64,000 nt of DNA, from positions 186,001 to 250,000 of the forward strand of contig NZ_JAHYCA010000003.1 in assembly GCF_019430905.1 (NCBI RefSeq), given 5' to 3'. The notes beneath the pieces were generated by a model. That model did no database searches and was not told the origin of the DNA. It worked only from the letters and a program-made list of their open reading frames with translations. The position numbers were made by a program, and so were the translations under genes. Below, piece after piece: positions 18,860-28,633 of this stretch. This DNA comes from Billgrantia antri (GTDB lineage: Bacteria; Pseudomonadota; Gammaproteobacteria; Pseudomonadales; Halomonadaceae). Every line of letters starts with the position of its first letter. Positions within the stretch are counted from its first letter, which is position 1.

Positions 18860-20365
18860 ATGTTCGAATCGCTCCTGAATGCACTCCCGGTGGCCCTGCA
18901 GTTCGGCTCGCTGATCAGCCTGTTCGTCGGCACGCTGATTGGCATCCTGATCGGCGCGCTGCCCGGCCTGAACCCGGTCATGGCCATTGCCCTGATGCTG
19001 CCGCTGACCTACGGCTTCGATCCCATCATTGCCCTGGGGCTGGTCGCAGGGATCTACAACGGCTCCATGTACGGCGGCGCCATTCCCGCCATCCTGCTCA
19101 ACATTCCCGGCACGCCTGCCGCCATCGCCACCACCTTCGACGGCTACCCGATGACGCGCAAGGGCGAGGGTGGACTGGCCCTGAAGACGGCCTGCTGGTC
19201 GTCCGCCATCGGCGGTATCGTCAGCGCCCTGGCCCTGATGACACTGGCCCCCATGCTGGCCAAGGTAACCCTGGCGTTCGGCCCAGCGGAGTACTTCTGG
19301 GTGGCCGTGTTCGGCCTCGTCAGCATTGCCGTGCTGGTGGGCAAGGATGTGAGCAAGGGCATGCTCAGCGCCCTGCTCGGCGTCATCATAGGCCTGGTGG
19401 GCATCGACACCATCAGCGGGGAAGAGCGCTTCACGTTCGATTCGCTCTACCTGTCAGGCGGCTTCGAGCTGCTCATCGTGCTGATCGGGCTGTATGCCGT
19501 GCCGCCAGTGCTCGAGATGGCGGAAAAGCGCAACGAATCCTACTTCGACAGCGACAGTTTCCGCGCCAAGCCGAGCGGCGGCAGTCTGGGCCTGCTGCGC
19601 CGCCACTGGCGTACCTGGAGCCGTTCATCGCTGATAGGTGTGGCCGTGGGCATCCTGCCGGGCGCCGGCGGCAACCTGGCCGCCCTGCTCAGCTATAACG
19701 AGGCCAAGCGCAAGGCGCCGGATCCCGAGTCCTTCGGCAGCGGCAACCCGGTCGGCGTCGCCGCGGCGGAGTCCGGCAATAGCGCCGACAACGCGGCGGC
19801 CATGATCCCCTCGCTGACGCTGGGCATTCCCGGCAATCTGGTCGCGGCACTGGTACTGGGCGCGCTGATGATCCATGGCCTGCAGCCCGGCCCACAGCTG
19901 TTCACCCGCTCCCCCGACGTGGTGTTCGGTTTCATGTGGCAGATGCTGCTGACGGCCATGCTGTTGTTGCTGCTCGGCGGCATGGTGGCGACGCGCCTGT
20001 TCGCCCAGGTGCTGCGCATGCCCTCCGCCCTGCTGGTTCCCACTACCCTGGTGCTGATGGCGGTAGGCGTGTATACCGTGAACGGCAACGTCACCGATCT
20101 CTATGTCATGCTGGCCTTCGGCTTGGCCGGCTACCTGCTCAACCGGCTCGGCTTCCCGCTGGCGCCCGTGGTGCTGGGCGTGCTGCTGGGCCCCATGGCT
20201 GAGCAGAACTTCCGCTTGACCATGTTGATCGCCCAGAACGACTGGACGGTGCTGTTCAGCCGCCCCATATCGCTGGGCATCATTGCCCTGCTGGCCGTGG
20301 TGCTGCTCTCACAGCTGTGGAAGGCACTGCGCCAGCGGCGCCAATCGCAGTATCAAGGCTCTTGA
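18860..20365 (+). CDS. tctA: Tripartite tricarboxylate transporter large permease (TctA)
   Basis: A 501-residue permease with about 12 helices. TctA signatures are clear: GALPGLNPVMAIALMLPLTY near residue 33, the segment YGGAIPAILLNIPGTPAA near residue 70, and a second inverted-repeat motif GILPGAGGNLAALLSYNEAK near residue 260. It transports the substrate bound by TctC, driven by an ion gradient. It ends three bases before the convergent lysR gene, with no terminator visible between them. Confidence 0.92.
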   Translation: MFESLLNALPVALQFGSLISLFVGTLIGILIGALPGLNPVMAIALMLPLTYGFDPIIALGLVAGIYNGSMYGGAIPAILLNIPGTPAAIATTFDGYPMTRKGEGGLALKTACWSSAIGGIVSALALMTLAPMLAKVTLAFGPAEYFWVAVFGLVSIAVLVGKDVSKGMLSALLGVIIGLVGIDTISGEERFTFDSLYLSGGFELLIVLIGLYAVPPVLEMAEKRNESYFDSDSFRAKPSGGSLGLLRRHWRTWSRSSLIGVAVGILPGAGGNLAALLSYNEAKRKAPDPESFGSGNPVGVAAAESGNSADNAAAMIPSLTLGIPGNLVAALVLGALMIHGLQPGPQLFTRSPDVVFGFMWQMLLTAMLLLLLGGMVATRLFAQVLRMPSALLVPTTLVLMAVGVYTVNGNVTDLYVMLAFGLAGYLLNRLGFPLAPVVLGVLLGPMAEQNFRLTMLIAQNDWTVLFSRPISLGIIALLAVVLLSQLWKALRQRRQSQYQGS

Positions 20366-20368
20366 CTC

Positions 20369-21337
20369 TCAAGAAGGCTCGGAGGCAGCTTCCAACCCCA
20401 TCAGCAGTCCTGCCAGCTCATTGGCCACGAAGCGCGTCTCGACGCACTCGTCGAGATGCCCCGCCGCGAAGCTCAAAAAGCCCAACGCGGCATGAGGCAG
20501 GCGGCGATCGCGGCGCACGATGAACTGCCAGTGGCTCTCGATGGGGAAATCTGCCACCGGCAGGATCGCAATATCAGGGTGCTCCGGCGGTAGCACGTGC
20601 TCGGAGAGCACGGCCAGCCCCATGCCGGCAGCGACGCCGACGCGAATGGCTTCGTTACTGGCCATTTGCAAGGTGGGCCCCAGCGACAAGCCGTGCTCCT
20701 GCAGCCAGCTCTCGAACATCATGCGCGTCGCCGAGCCCGGTTCGCGCAGCAGGAAGCGCTCTTCCAGCAATTCCCCCATGCCGATGCGCTCGCGCTGTGC
20801 CAGCGGATGCCCCTGCGGGGCCACAACCACCAGCGGATTGCGCAGGAAACGCCCGGCCAGGGCATGCGCCAGGGACGGCGGGTGGCTGAACACGTAGAGA
20901 TCGTCGTCCTGGCGCTCGAAACGCGTCAGCATCTGGCGGCGGTTCCCCACGTGGAGGGTCACGTCGACGTCGGGAAAGGCGTGACTGTATGGCCCGAGCA
21001 GGCGTGGCAGCACGTACTGGGCGGTATTGACCAGGGCAATGCTGAAGCGGCCACGCTTACCGCCACGCAGCGCCTCCAGATAATCCTCGAAGTCGTCGAA
21101 GCGGCTCAGCACCTCACGGCTGGCGCGATAAAGCTCGCGCCCCGCCTCGGTGGTGTTCAACCGCCCATGGCCGCTCTTCAGCAGCGGCTCGCCCACTGCC
21201 TCTGCCAGACGTCGCAGCTGCTGCGACACCGTAGGCTGGGTCAGGTGGAGTTGGCGCGCCGCCTCGCTGACCGAGCCGCTGCGCACCACGGCAACATAGA
21301 CCTGCAGCAGACGAAACGTCAGGTGGCGAACGTTCAT
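20369..21337 (-). CDS. LysR-family regulator (CbbR/CmpR-like)
   Basis: A 322-residue LysR protein with the N-terminal helix-turn-helix SGSVSEAARQLHLTQPTVSQ and a C-terminal ligand domain. Overall it resembles the CbbR/CmpR branch. The start at 21337 (MNVRHLTFRLL) is preceded by GGAG at a good distance; an upstream start at 21355 is less likely. It is divergent from the SbtA-like transporter gene with two palindromes between, the classic LysR arrangement. It probably activates the transporter in response to an inorganic-carbon or metabolite signal. Confidence 0.85.
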   Translation of the reverse strand: MNVRHLTFRLLQVYVAVVRSGSVSEAARQLHLTQPTVSQQLRRLAEAVGEPLLKSGHGRLNTTEAGRELYRASREVLSRFDDFEDYLEALRGGKRGRFSIALVNTAQYVLPRLLGPYSHAFPDVDVTLHVGNRRQMLTRFERQDDDLYVFSHPPSLAHALAGRFLRNPLVVVAPQGHPLAQRERIGMGELLEERFLLREPGSATRMMFESWLQEHGLSLGPTLQMASNEAIRVGVAAGMGLAVLSEHVLPPEHPDIAILPVADFPIESHWQFIVRRDRRLPHAALGFLSFAAGHLDECVETRFVANELAGLLMGLEAASEPS

Positions 21338-21358
21338 TACGTGGCTCCGGCTCAACCC

Positions 21359-21406
21359 ATAGAGAATTAACTATAGTAGATCCAGTTACATTCTATTGGA
21401 ATCAAT
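21359..21406. promoter_or_regulatory. Two inverted repeats in the lysR/sbtA-like divergent promoter
   Basis: ATAG-N8-CTAT at 21359-21374 and ATTG-GAAT-CAAT at 21395-21406 lie 20 bases apart in the AT-rich gap. LysR proteins bind a pair of such sites between divergent genes, so these are the likely recall and activation sites. Confidence 0.5.
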
Positions 21407-21469
21407 ATCCGTTACTCCTCACAATCCGCGACTATCCTGCCAGTGCATCTCCAGCAAGAAGAGAGACCC

Positions 21470-22411
21470 ATGCCCGATATCGTCGTGATGTTCTTTCTGC
21501 TCGGCCTGCTTGCCGGGCTGGTCAAGTCCGACCTCAACATACCCAAGGCCGCCTATGACACCCTGAGCCTGCTGCTGATGCTGACCATCGGCCTCAAGGG
21601 CGGCATGTCGCTTTACGGCAATCTTCATTGGTCGCTGATTCCGGAACTGCTCGGCGTAGCGGCCCTGGGCGGCCTGATTCCCCTGGCCCTGATGCCGGTG
21701 CTGCGCCGCCTGGTAAGACTCTCGGCGGCAGACAGCGCCAGCATAGCCGCCCACTACGGCTCGGTCAGCGCCGGTACCTTTGCCGTGGCGCTGGCCTTCG
21801 CCGAGGGGCGCAACCTGGTCATTGGCGCCGAAGTCACCCTCTATCTGGTGATGCTGGAACTGCCGGCCATCATGGTCGCCATCGCCCTGTTTCGGCGCCA
21901 CGCCGGCAAGAACTCCGGCGAGGCCATGCAGGGCATCTGGCACGAGACACTGACCAACCGCGGCGTGATCCTGCTGGCCGGCGGCGCGGTGATCGGCGCC
22001 ATGTACGGCCCCGGCGAGGGAGCCAAGGTCACCGAGCTGTTCATGGGCGCCTTCCATGCAGTACTGGCCCTGTTCCTGCTGCAGATGGGCCTGACCGCAG
22101 CGGACACCCTGCGCCCCATTCCCTGGTTCCATTGGCGGCTGCTCACCTTCGCCCTGATCGCGCCGCTGGTGCTCTCACTGGTCGGGATGTCGGTCGGCCT
22201 GTTGCTTGGCCTGCCCACCGGCTCGGTGCTGATCCTCACGGCGCTGACCGCCAGTGCGTCGTACATCGCCGCGCCGGCGGCCATGCGTACCGCCATTCCG
22301 GAGGCCAACATCGGCCTGGCAATGCTCGCCTCCCTCGGCTTTACTTTCCCACTCAACGTGATCGTCGGTATTCCGCTTTACCACCAGATCATCGAATGGA
22401 TCGCCCTCTAG
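21470..22411 (+). CDS. SbtA-like sodium-dependent bicarbonate transporter family permease
   Basis: A 313-residue, about 10-helix membrane protein of the SbtA/DUF897 family. Family segments include IPKAAYDTLSLLLMLTIGLK, AAHYGSVSAGTFAVALAF and TASASYIAAPAAMR. Cyanobacterial SbtA is a Na+/HCO3- symporter; proteobacterial homologues beside CbbR-like LysR genes are presumed to carry bicarbonate or a similar anion. The ATG at 21470 follows an AAGAAGAGAG site. A hairpin follows the gene. Confidence 0.8.
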   Translation: MPDIVVMFFLLGLLAGLVKSDLNIPKAAYDTLSLLLMLTIGLKGGMSLYGNLHWSLIPELLGVAALGGLIPLALMPVLRRLVRLSAADSASIAAHYGSVSAGTFAVALAFAEGRNLVIGAEVTLYLVMLELPAIMVAIALFRRHAGKNSGEAMQGIWHETLTNRGVILLAGGAVIGAMYGPGEGAKVTELFMGAFHAVLALFLLQMGLTAADTLRPIPWFHWRLLTFALIAPLVLSLVGMSVGLLLGLPTGSVLILTALTASASYIAAPAAMRTAIPEANIGLAMLASLGFTFPLNVIVGIPLYHQIIEWIAL

Positions 22412-22426
22412 GCGATCCGCTGTCAC

Positions 22427-22456
22427 AGGGTGCCACCAGCTTCTCGGTGGTGCCCT
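22427..22456 (+). terminator. Stem-loop after the SbtA-like gene
   Basis: AGGGTGCCACC pairs with GGTGGTGCCCT (one G-T wobble) around an 8-base loop. It starts 15 bases after the stop codon. There is no clear U tract, so termination strength is uncertain. Confidence 0.5.
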
Positions 22457-22519
22457 GCTGTGGCTCACGGCCCCCTGCCCCTTGTTGTTCGACATTCGTA
22501 GAACGCCCCAAAGCTGCAC

Positions 22520-22535
22520 TTTACGTTAACGTCAA
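22520..22535. promoter_or_regulatory. LiuR-like palindrome upstream of the liu operon
   Basis: TTTACGTTAACGTCAA is a near-perfect palindrome around TTAA, about 105 bases before liuA. MerR-family LiuR proteins control proteobacterial branched-chain amino acid degradation operons through a palindrome of this type. No liuR gene is in the window. Confidence 0.5.
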
Positions 22536-22639
22536 CCTCGCCTAGTCTTGTAGCATCTTGACGACTCTGCGGGATCGAGACTGCTTGCCCGCATCACCCG
22601 ACAGCTGGTCTACCACTGACACTAGGGAGTTCCGCCGCC

Positions 22640-23809
22640 ATGTTCACGTCCTACAAGCCCCTCGACTTCGGCCTCGACGACGAACTCAACATGCTGCGCG
22701 ATCAGGTAAACGCCTTCGCCCGCGACGAGATCGCGCCGCGCGCCGCCGAGATCGACGAGAAGAACGAGTTCCCCAACGACCTGTGGCGGAAGTTCGGCGA
22801 CATGGGCCTGCTCGGTATCACCGTGCCTGAGGAGGACGGCGGCACCGGCATGGGATATCTCGCCCACTGCATCGCCATGGAGGAAATCTCACGTGCCAGC
22901 GCCTCGGTGGGCCTCTCCTACGGCGCCCACTCCAACCTGTGCGTGAACCAGCTCAAGATCAACGCCAATGCCGAGCAGAAGGCCAAGTACCTGCCCAAGC
23001 TGATCAGCGGCGAGCATGTCGGTGCGCTGGCCATGTCCGAGCCGGGCGCCGGTTCCGACGTGGTCTCGATGAAGCTGCGCGCACGGCGTGAAGGCGACCA
23101 CTACGTGCTCAACGGCAACAAGATGTGGATCACCAACGGTCCCGACGCCGACGTGCTGGTGGTCTACGCCAAGACCGACCCGGATGCCGGTTCCAAGGGC
23201 ATCACTGCCTTCATCATCGAGAAAGGCATGCCCGGCTTCTCCACCGCCCAGAAGCTCGACAAGCTGGGCATGCGCGGCTCCAACACCTGCGAACTGGTGT
23301 TCCAGGACTGCGAAGTGCCGGTCGAGAACGTGCTGGGTGACGAAGGCAAGGGCGTGCGCGTGCTGATGAGCGGCCTGGACTACGAGCGTACCGTACTCGC
23401 CGCCGGCCCCATCGGCATCATGCAGGCAGCCATGGACGTCGTCGTGCCCTACATTCACGAGCGCAAGCAGTTCGACCAGTCCATCGGCGAGTTCCAGCTG
23501 GTGCAGGGCAAGATCGCCGACATGTACACCACGCTGAACGCCTGCCGCGCCTATCTCTATGCCGTGGCAGCCGGTTGCGACCGCGGCCAGACCTCGCGCA
23601 AGGACGCCGCCGGGGTGATCCTCTACTGTGCGGAGAAGGCCACCCAAGTGGCGCTGGATGCCATCCAGCTGCTCGGCGGCAACGGCTACATCAACGAGTA
23701 CCCCACCGGCCGCCTGCTGCGCGACGCCAAGCTCTACGAGATCGGCGCCGGCACCAGCGAGATTCGCCGCATGCTGATCGGCCGTGAAATCTTTGCCGAG
23801 TCGAAATAA
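22640..23809 (+). CDS. liuA: Isovaleryl-CoA dehydrogenase
   Basis: A 389-residue acyl-CoA dehydrogenase. It has the family signatures [13 protein letters not shown] and [20 protein letters not shown]. The catalytic base is the Glu of [12 protein letters not shown], the position used by isovaleryl-CoA dehydrogenases rather than the usual C-terminal Glu. It oxidises isovaleryl-CoA to 3-methylcrotonyl-CoA, passing electrons to ETF. It is first in the leucine-degradation operon. The start is preceded by GGGAG. Confidence 0.95.
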   Translation: MFTSYKPLDFGLDDELNMLRDQVNAFARDEIAPRAAEIDEKNEFPNDLWRKFGDMGLLGITVPEEDGGTGMGYLAHCIAMEEISRASASVGLSYGAHSNLCVNQLKINANAEQKAKYLPKLISGEHVGALAMSEPGAGSDVVSMKLRARREGDHYVLNGNKMWITNGPDADVLVVYAKTDPDAGSKGITAFIIEKGMPGFSTAQKLDKLGMRGSNTCELVFQDCEVPVENVLGDEGKGVRVLMSGLDYERTVLAAGPIGIMQAAMDVVVPYIHERKQFDQSIGEFQLVQGKIADMYTTLNACRAYLYAVAAGCDRGQTSRKDAAGVILYCAEKATQVALDAIQLLGGNGYINEYPTGRLLRDAKLYEIGAGTSEIRRMLIGREIFAESK

Positions 23810-23818
23810 GGGGAACCC

Positions 23819-25426
23819 ATGGCTACCTTGACGACACAAGTCAATCCGCGCAGCGACGGCTTCCAGGCCAACGACAAGGCCATGCGCCACGAGGTGATGA
23901 AGCTGCGCGAGCTGACCGCGGCGATCAGCCAGGGCGGTGGCGAGAAGGCCCGCACCCGCCACGAGAGCCGTGGCAAGCTGTTCGTGCGCGACCGCATCGA
24001 CCACCTGATCGACGAAGGTTCGCCGTTCCTCGAGTTCTCGGCGCTGGCCGCCCATGAGGTCTACGAGAGCGACGTACCCGCTGCCGGCGTGGTCACCGGT
24101 ATCGGTCGCGTCAGTGGCGTCGAGTGCGTGATCGTCGCCAACGACGCTACCGTCAAGGGCGGTACCTACTATCCGCTGACGGTGAAGAAGCACATCCGCG
24201 CCCAGGAGATCGCCCGTAAGCACCGCCTGCCGTGCATCTACCTGGTCGACTCCGGCGGCGCCTTCCTGCCGCGCCAGGACGAAGTGTTCCCCGACCGCGA
24301 ACACTTCGGCCGCATCTTCTACAACCAGGCCACCCTCTCCGCCGAAGGCATTCCTCAGATCGCCGTGGTGATGGGCTCGTGCACCGCGGGCGGCGCCTAC
24401 GTGCCGGCCATGGCCGACGAGTCGATCATCGTCAAGCAGCAGGGCACCATCTTCCTCGGCGGCCCGCCGCTGGTGAAGGCTGCGACCGGCGAGAGCATCA
24501 GCGCCGAGGACCTGGGCGGTGCCGACGTGCACGCCAAGAAGAGCGGCGTGGCCGACCATTACGCCGAGAACGACGCCCACGCCCTGCAGCTCGCCCGCGC
24601 CTGCGTGTCGCGGCTCAACTGGCAGAAGCGCGGCCAGCTCAAGATGCAGGAACCCAAGCCGCCCAAGCTCGACCCCAGCGAGCTCTACGGCATCGTCGGC
24701 ACCGACCTCAAGAAGCCGTTCGACGTGCGCGAAGTGATCGGCCGCATCGTCGACGACTCCGACTTCGACGAGTTCAAGCGCTACTACGGCGACACCCTGG
24801 TCACCGGCTTCGCACACATCCACGGCTACCCGGTGGGCATCGTCGCCAACAACGGCGTGCTGTTCTCCGAATCCGCCGTCAAGGGCGCCCACTTCATCGA
24901 GCTGTGCGCCCAGCGCAAGATCCCGCTGGTGTTCCTGCAGAACATCACCGGCTTCATGGTCGGCTCCAAGTACGAGCACGAAGGCATCGCCAAGCACGGC
25001 GCCAAGCTCGTCACCGCCGTGGCCTGCGCCAAGGTGCCCAAGTTCACCGTGCTGATCGGCGGCAGCTTCGGCGCCGGCAACTACGGCATGTGCGGTCGCG
25101 CCTACGATCCCAATTTGCTGTTCATGTGGCCCAACGCGCGCATCTCGGTGATGGGCGGGGAACAGGCCGCCGGCGTGCTGGCCCAGGTCAAGCGCGAGCA
25201 GTACGAGCGCGAAGGCCGCGAGTGGAGCAAGGAAGAGGAAGAAGCCTTCAAGCAGCCCACCCGCGAGCAGTACGAGCGCCAGGGTCACCCCTACTACGCC
25301 AGCGCCCGGCTGTGGGACGACGGCGTGATCGACCCGGCCCAGACCCGCGACGTGCTGGGGCTCTCGCTCGCCGCCGCCATGAACGCCGAGGTTCAAGAGA
25401 CGCGCTTCGGCGTATTTAGAATGTAA
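23819..25426 (+). CDS. liuB: Methylcrotonyl-CoA carboxylase, carboxyltransferase (beta) subunit
   Basis: A 535-residue acyl-CoA carboxyltransferase with N- and C-terminal crotonase-like halves. Segments include [30 protein letters not shown] and [16 protein letters not shown]. With LiuD it carboxylates 3-methylcrotonyl-CoA to 3-methylglutaconyl-CoA. It begins 9 bases after liuA with an AAGGGG site. A structured repeat separates it from liuC. Confidence 0.95.
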   Translation: MATLTTQVNPRSDGFQANDKAMRHEVMKLRELTAAISQGGGEKARTRHESRGKLFVRDRIDHLIDEGSPFLEFSALAAHEVYESDVPAAGVVTGIGRVSGVECVIVANDATVKGGTYYPLTVKKHIRAQEIARKHRLPCIYLVDSGGAFLPRQDEVFPDREHFGRIFYNQATLSAEGIPQIAVVMGSCTAGGAYVPAMADESIIVKQQGTIFLGGPPLVKAATGESISAEDLGGADVHAKKSGVADHYAENDAHALQLARACVSRLNWQKRGQLKMQEPKPPKLDPSELYGIVGTDLKKPFDVREVIGRIVDDSDFDEFKRYYGDTLVTGFAHIHGYPVGIVANNGVLFSESAVKGAHFIELCAQRKIPLVFLQNITGFMVGSKYEHEGIAKHGAKLVTAVACAKVPKFTVLIGGSFGAGNYGMCGRAYDPNLLFMWPNARISVMGGEQAAGVLAQVKREQYEREGREWSKEEEEAFKQPTREQYERQGHPYYASARLWDDGVIDPAQTRDVLGLSLAAAMNAEVQETRFGVFRM

Positions 25427-25469
25427 ACGGCTTCACGGCCTGAAGGGTAACCGGCGTTAGCGGCGCCGG

Positions 25470-25554
25470 GGCAGAAACAAGCGAAGCTCATTTTTCAGGG
25501 ATAGAAAAATGGAGCGCCCAGGGAAGGGTTTACAGCGTCTTCGCGTTTTCTGCC
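25470..25554. repeat. 85-nt structured intergenic repeat, copy 1 (liuB-liuC)
   Basis: Outer arms GGCAGAAAC-AAGCGAAG and CTTCGCGTTTTCTGCC pair. An inner hairpin of CATTTTTC and GAAAAATG encloses AGGGAT. Between them is the unpaired block AGCGCCCAGGGAAGGGTTTA then CAGCG. The second copy at 28495 has the same length and the same unpaired blocks but different stems. Both are preceded by GCGGCGCCGGG. Confidence 0.7.
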
Positions 25555-25604
25555 TGCGGAGAGCCGCGGGAAGCCACCCAGAACCGAATTCATGAGGCAG
25601 TGAA

Positions 25605-26432
25605 ATGGCAATAACCTATTCACAGCTAAGCATTGATGACCGCGGCGTCGCCCGGCTGACGCTGAATCGTCCCGACGTGCACAACGCCTTCGACGACAGC
25701 CTGATCGCCGAGCTCAACGAGCACCTCGACAAGCTGCACGACGCCGCCCGCCACGGCGAGGTGCGCGTGGTGGTGTTGGGCTCCGAGGGCAAGAGCTTCT
25801 CCGCCGGGGCCGATCTCGGCTGGATGAAGCGCATGGTCGAGTACGACTTCGAGGGCAACCTGGCCGACTCGCGCAAGCTTTCGCAGCTGATGCACGGCCT
25901 CGACACCCTCCCTTGCCCCACCGTATGTCGCGTGCAGGGCGCTGCCTTCGGCGGTGCCGTGGGCCTGGCCGCCTGCTGCGACGTGGTGATCGCCAGCGAG
26001 AAGGCCAGGTTCTGCCTCTCCGAGGTGAAGATCGGCCTCTCCCCGGCGGTGATCAGCCCCTATGTGCAGCGCGCCCTGGGCGCGCGCCAGATGCGCCGCT
26101 ACGCGCTGACTGCCGAAGTGATCGACGCCGATCAGGCGCTGGAACTGGGCCTGGCCCACCAGATCGTCGGCCACGACCACATCGACGAGGCGGTCGAAGA
26201 GATGATCGCGACGTTGCTGGCCGGCTCACCCCAGGCCCAGCGCGCCACCAAGGCGCTGCTGGCCGAAGTGGCCCGCGACTCCGACAGCAAGGCCACCCGC
26301 GAGCATACCTGCCGTGTGATCAGCGAGCTGCGCGTGAGCGCCGAAGGTCAGGAAGGCCTCGCCAGCTTCTTCGAGAAGCGCCGCCCCGCCTGGGCCGACG
26401 ACAACACGAATTCCTCGGAGCGCCGCTCATGA
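25605..26432 (+). CDS. liuC: Methylglutaconyl-CoA hydratase (enoyl-CoA hydratase family)
   Basis: A 275-residue crotonase-fold enzyme. The oxyanion-hole segments are GKSFSAGADLGWMKRM near residue 65 and VQGAAFGGAVGLAACCD near residue 112. It hydrates 3-methylglutaconyl-CoA to HMG-CoA. Its stop overlaps the liuD start (ATGA). The position between the two carboxylase subunits is the standard liu order. Confidence 0.92.
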   Translation: MAITYSQLSIDDRGVARLTLNRPDVHNAFDDSLIAELNEHLDKLHDAARHGEVRVVVLGSEGKSFSAGADLGWMKRMVEYDFEGNLADSRKLSQLMHGLDTLPCPTVCRVQGAAFGGAVGLAACCDVVIASEKARFCLSEVKIGLSPAVISPYVQRALGARQMRRYALTAEVIDADQALELGLAHQIVGHDHIDEAVEEMIATLLAGSPQAQRATKALLAEVARDSDSKATREHTCRVISELRVSAEGQEGLASFFEKRRPAWADDNTNSSERRS

Positions 26433-28468
26433 GTCAGAACGATTCCCGCACCACGCCCTTCGACACCCTGCTGGTGGCCAACCGCGGCGAGATCGCCTGC
26501 CGCGTGATGCGTACCGCCCGCGCCATGGGCCTGCGCACCGTGGCCGTCTACTCGGATGCCGACGCCAACGCCCGACACGTGCGCGAAGCCGACGAGGCCG
26601 TCCGCCTGGGCCCGGCCGCCGCCCGCGAGAGCTACCTGAAGGTGGAAGCGGTGGTGGAAGCCGCCAAGCGCACCGGCGCCGGTGCCATTCACCCCGGCTA
26701 CGGCTTCCTCTCCGAGAACGGCGCCTTCGTCGAAGCGCTGGACGCCGCGGGCATCACCTTCGTCGGCCCGCCCGCCTCGGCGATTGCCGCCATGGGCGAC
26801 AAGTCCGCCGCCAAGGCGCGCATGGCCAACGCCGGTGTGCCGCTGGTGCCGGGCTACCACGGCGACGACCAGGACGACGCCCTGCTCAAGACCGAGGCCG
26901 ACAAGATCGGCTACCCGGTGCTGCTCAAGGCCAGTGCCGGCGGCGGCGGCAAGGGCATGCGCGTGGTCGAAGCCCCTGAGCAGTTCCAGGCCGCACTGGA
27001 CGGCTGCCGACGCGAGTCCCAGGCCGCCTTCGGCGACACCCGCATGCTGATCGAGAAGTACCTGACCCAGCCGCGTCACGTCGAAGTGCAGGTGTTCTGC
27101 GACAGCCACGGCAACGGCGTCTACCTGTTCGAGCGCGACTGCTCCGTGCAGCGCCGCCACCAGAAGGTACTCGAGGAAGCCCCCGCCCCCGGCATGACCG
27201 CCGAGCTGCGCCGCGAGATGGGCGAAGCCGCCGTGCGCGCCGCCAAAGAGATCGGCTACGTCGGCGCCGGCACCGTCGAGTTCCTGCTCGACAAGGACGG
27301 CTCGTTCTACTTCATGGAGATGAACACCCGCCTGCAGGTGGAGCACCCCGTCACCGAGATGATCACCGGCCAGGATCTGGTCGAATGGCAGCTGCGCGTG
27401 GCCATGGGCGAAGCGCTGCCGCTGCAGCAGGACGAGCTGACTATCACCGGTCACAGCTTCGAGGCGCGCCTCTACGCCGAAGACCCGGAGCAGGACTTCC
27501 TGCCCGCCACCGGCAAGCTCGAGCGCTTCGCCATGGACCTCAAGGGTGCCGGACTCGACCCGCGTCAAGTACGCCTGGACAGCGGCGTGGAAACCGGCGA
27601 CGCGGTCTCGATGCACTACGACCCGATGCTGGCCAAGCTGATCGTCCACGGCGACGACCGCGAGCAGGCCCTGGCCACCCTCAACCGGGCACTGGCGGCG
27701 CTGGACGTCCAGGGTGTGGTGACCAACCGCGCCTTCCTGCAGCGGCTGGCCACCCACCCGGCGTTCCGCAACGCGGAGCTGGACACCCGCTTCATCGAGA
27801 AGAATGAAGCCACCCTCTTCGCCCCCAAGCAGTACAGCATCGAAGAGTACGCCGGTGCCGCGCTGATCGGCCTCAACCAGCTCGCCCGCGAGTGCGAGAG
27901 CGACTCGCCGTGGGACCGCCACGACGGCTTCCGCCTCAACGCCCCGCACACCATCCGCATCTCGCTCTGCGACCCTGCGCACGTGCAAGATGAAGCGAGC
28001 GTAGTAGTCGTGGAAGGCACCCGCGCCAGCGGCGCCGACCCGTGGGATTTGACCATCGGCGGCGAGACGCTCACCGCCCGCCTGCAGCACCTTGAAGGCG
28101 ACGCCGTGGCCGTCACCCTCAATGGCCACCGCCGCCGCCTGCAGGCGCGGCGTGACGGCAACGTCGTCGTGATGGTCGACCCGCGTGGCGAAACCCGCCT
28201 GTTCTGGCGCCGCATCGACGCCATCGACCATGGCCACCACGAAGCCGAATCGACCCTCACCGCGCCGATGCACGGCACCGTGGTCGCGCTGCTGGTGGAA
28301 GCCGGCCAGAAGGTGGAGAAAGGCATGCCGCTGATGGTCATGGAAGCCATGAAGATGGAACACACCATGACCGCCCCCGCCGACGGCCACGTGGAAAGCT
28401 TCCACTTCAATGCCGGCGATACGGTGGGACAGGGAGACGTATTGCTCGAATTCGCCCCGGTAGAGTAA
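26429..28468 (+). CDS. liuD: Methylcrotonyl-CoA carboxylase, biotin-containing (alpha) subunit
   Basis: A 679-residue protein with an N-terminal biotin carboxylase (LLVANRGEIACRVMRTAR, ATP-grasp loop KASAGGGGKGMRVV, and EMNTRLQVEHPVTE) and a C-terminal biotinyl domain. The biotinylated lysine is K642 in EAMKMEHTM. It carboxylates biotin with ATP and bicarbonate for LiuB. It overlaps liuC by four bases. Only isovalerate/leucine context distinguishes it from other acyl-CoA carboxylases, but the operon makes the call firm. Confidence 0.95.
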   Translation: MSQNDSRTTPFDTLLVANRGEIACRVMRTARAMGLRTVAVYSDADANARHVREADEAVRLGPAAARESYLKVEAVVEAAKRTGAGAIHPGYGFLSENGAFVEALDAAGITFVGPPASAIAAMGDKSAAKARMANAGVPLVPGYHGDDQDDALLKTEADKIGYPVLLKASAGGGGKGMRVVEAPEQFQAALDGCRRESQAAFGDTRMLIEKYLTQPRHVEVQVFCDSHGNGVYLFERDCSVQRRHQKVLEEAPAPGMTAELRREMGEAAVRAAKEIGYVGAGTVEFLLDKDGSFYFMEMNTRLQVEHPVTEMITGQDLVEWQLRVAMGEALPLQQDELTITGHSFEARLYAEDPEQDFLPATGKLERFAMDLKGAGLDPRQVRLDSGVETGDAVSMHYDPMLAKLIVHGDDREQALATLNRALAALDVQGVVTNRAFLQRLATHPAFRNAELDTRFIEKNEATLFAPKQYSIEEYAGAALIGLNQLARECESDSPWDRHDGFRLNAPHTIRISLCDPAHVQDEASVVVVEGTRASGADPWDLTIGGETLTARLQHLEGDAVAVTLNGHRRRLQARRDGNVVVMVDPRGETRLFWRRIDAIDHGHHEAESTLTAPMHGTVVALLVEAGQKVEKGMPLMVMEAMKMEHTMTAPADGHVESFHFNAGDTVGQGDVLLEFAPVE

Positions 28469-28494
28469 CAGTAGCCATGGCGAGCGGCGCCGGG

Positions 28495-28579
28495 GACAGG
28501 TCGTTGAGGGGGTCCGATGCCAGGGATGGCATCGGTAGCGCCCAAGGATGGGTTTACAGCGCCCCCTCGGAGACCTGTC
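28495..28579. repeat. 85-nt structured intergenic repeat, copy 2 (liuD-liuE)
   Basis: Outer arms GACAGGTC-N3-GAGGGGG and CCCCCTCGGAGACCTGTC pair. An inner hairpin CCGATGCC-AGGGAT-GGCATCGG follows. The unpaired block AGCGCCCAAGGATGGGTTTA then CAGCG matches copy 1 nearly base for base. The stems share no sequence with copy 1 but keep the same geometry. Confidence 0.7.
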
Positions 28580-28633
28580 GACGGTTCAGCCGCGGATCAT
28601 GACCACGGCCGAGACAGGATAGGAGTGTAGAAG

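Noticed and set aside
22889-25396. An 835-codon open frame on the minus strand opposite liuA and liuB
   Set aside because: It is rich in His, Gly, Val and Ala with no domain, and is the usual shadow of a high-GC gene; the plus strand encodes clear enzymes.
26348-28405. A 685-codon minus-strand frame opposite liuC and liuD
   Set aside because: Same kind of antisense shadow; no start signal or recognisable motif.
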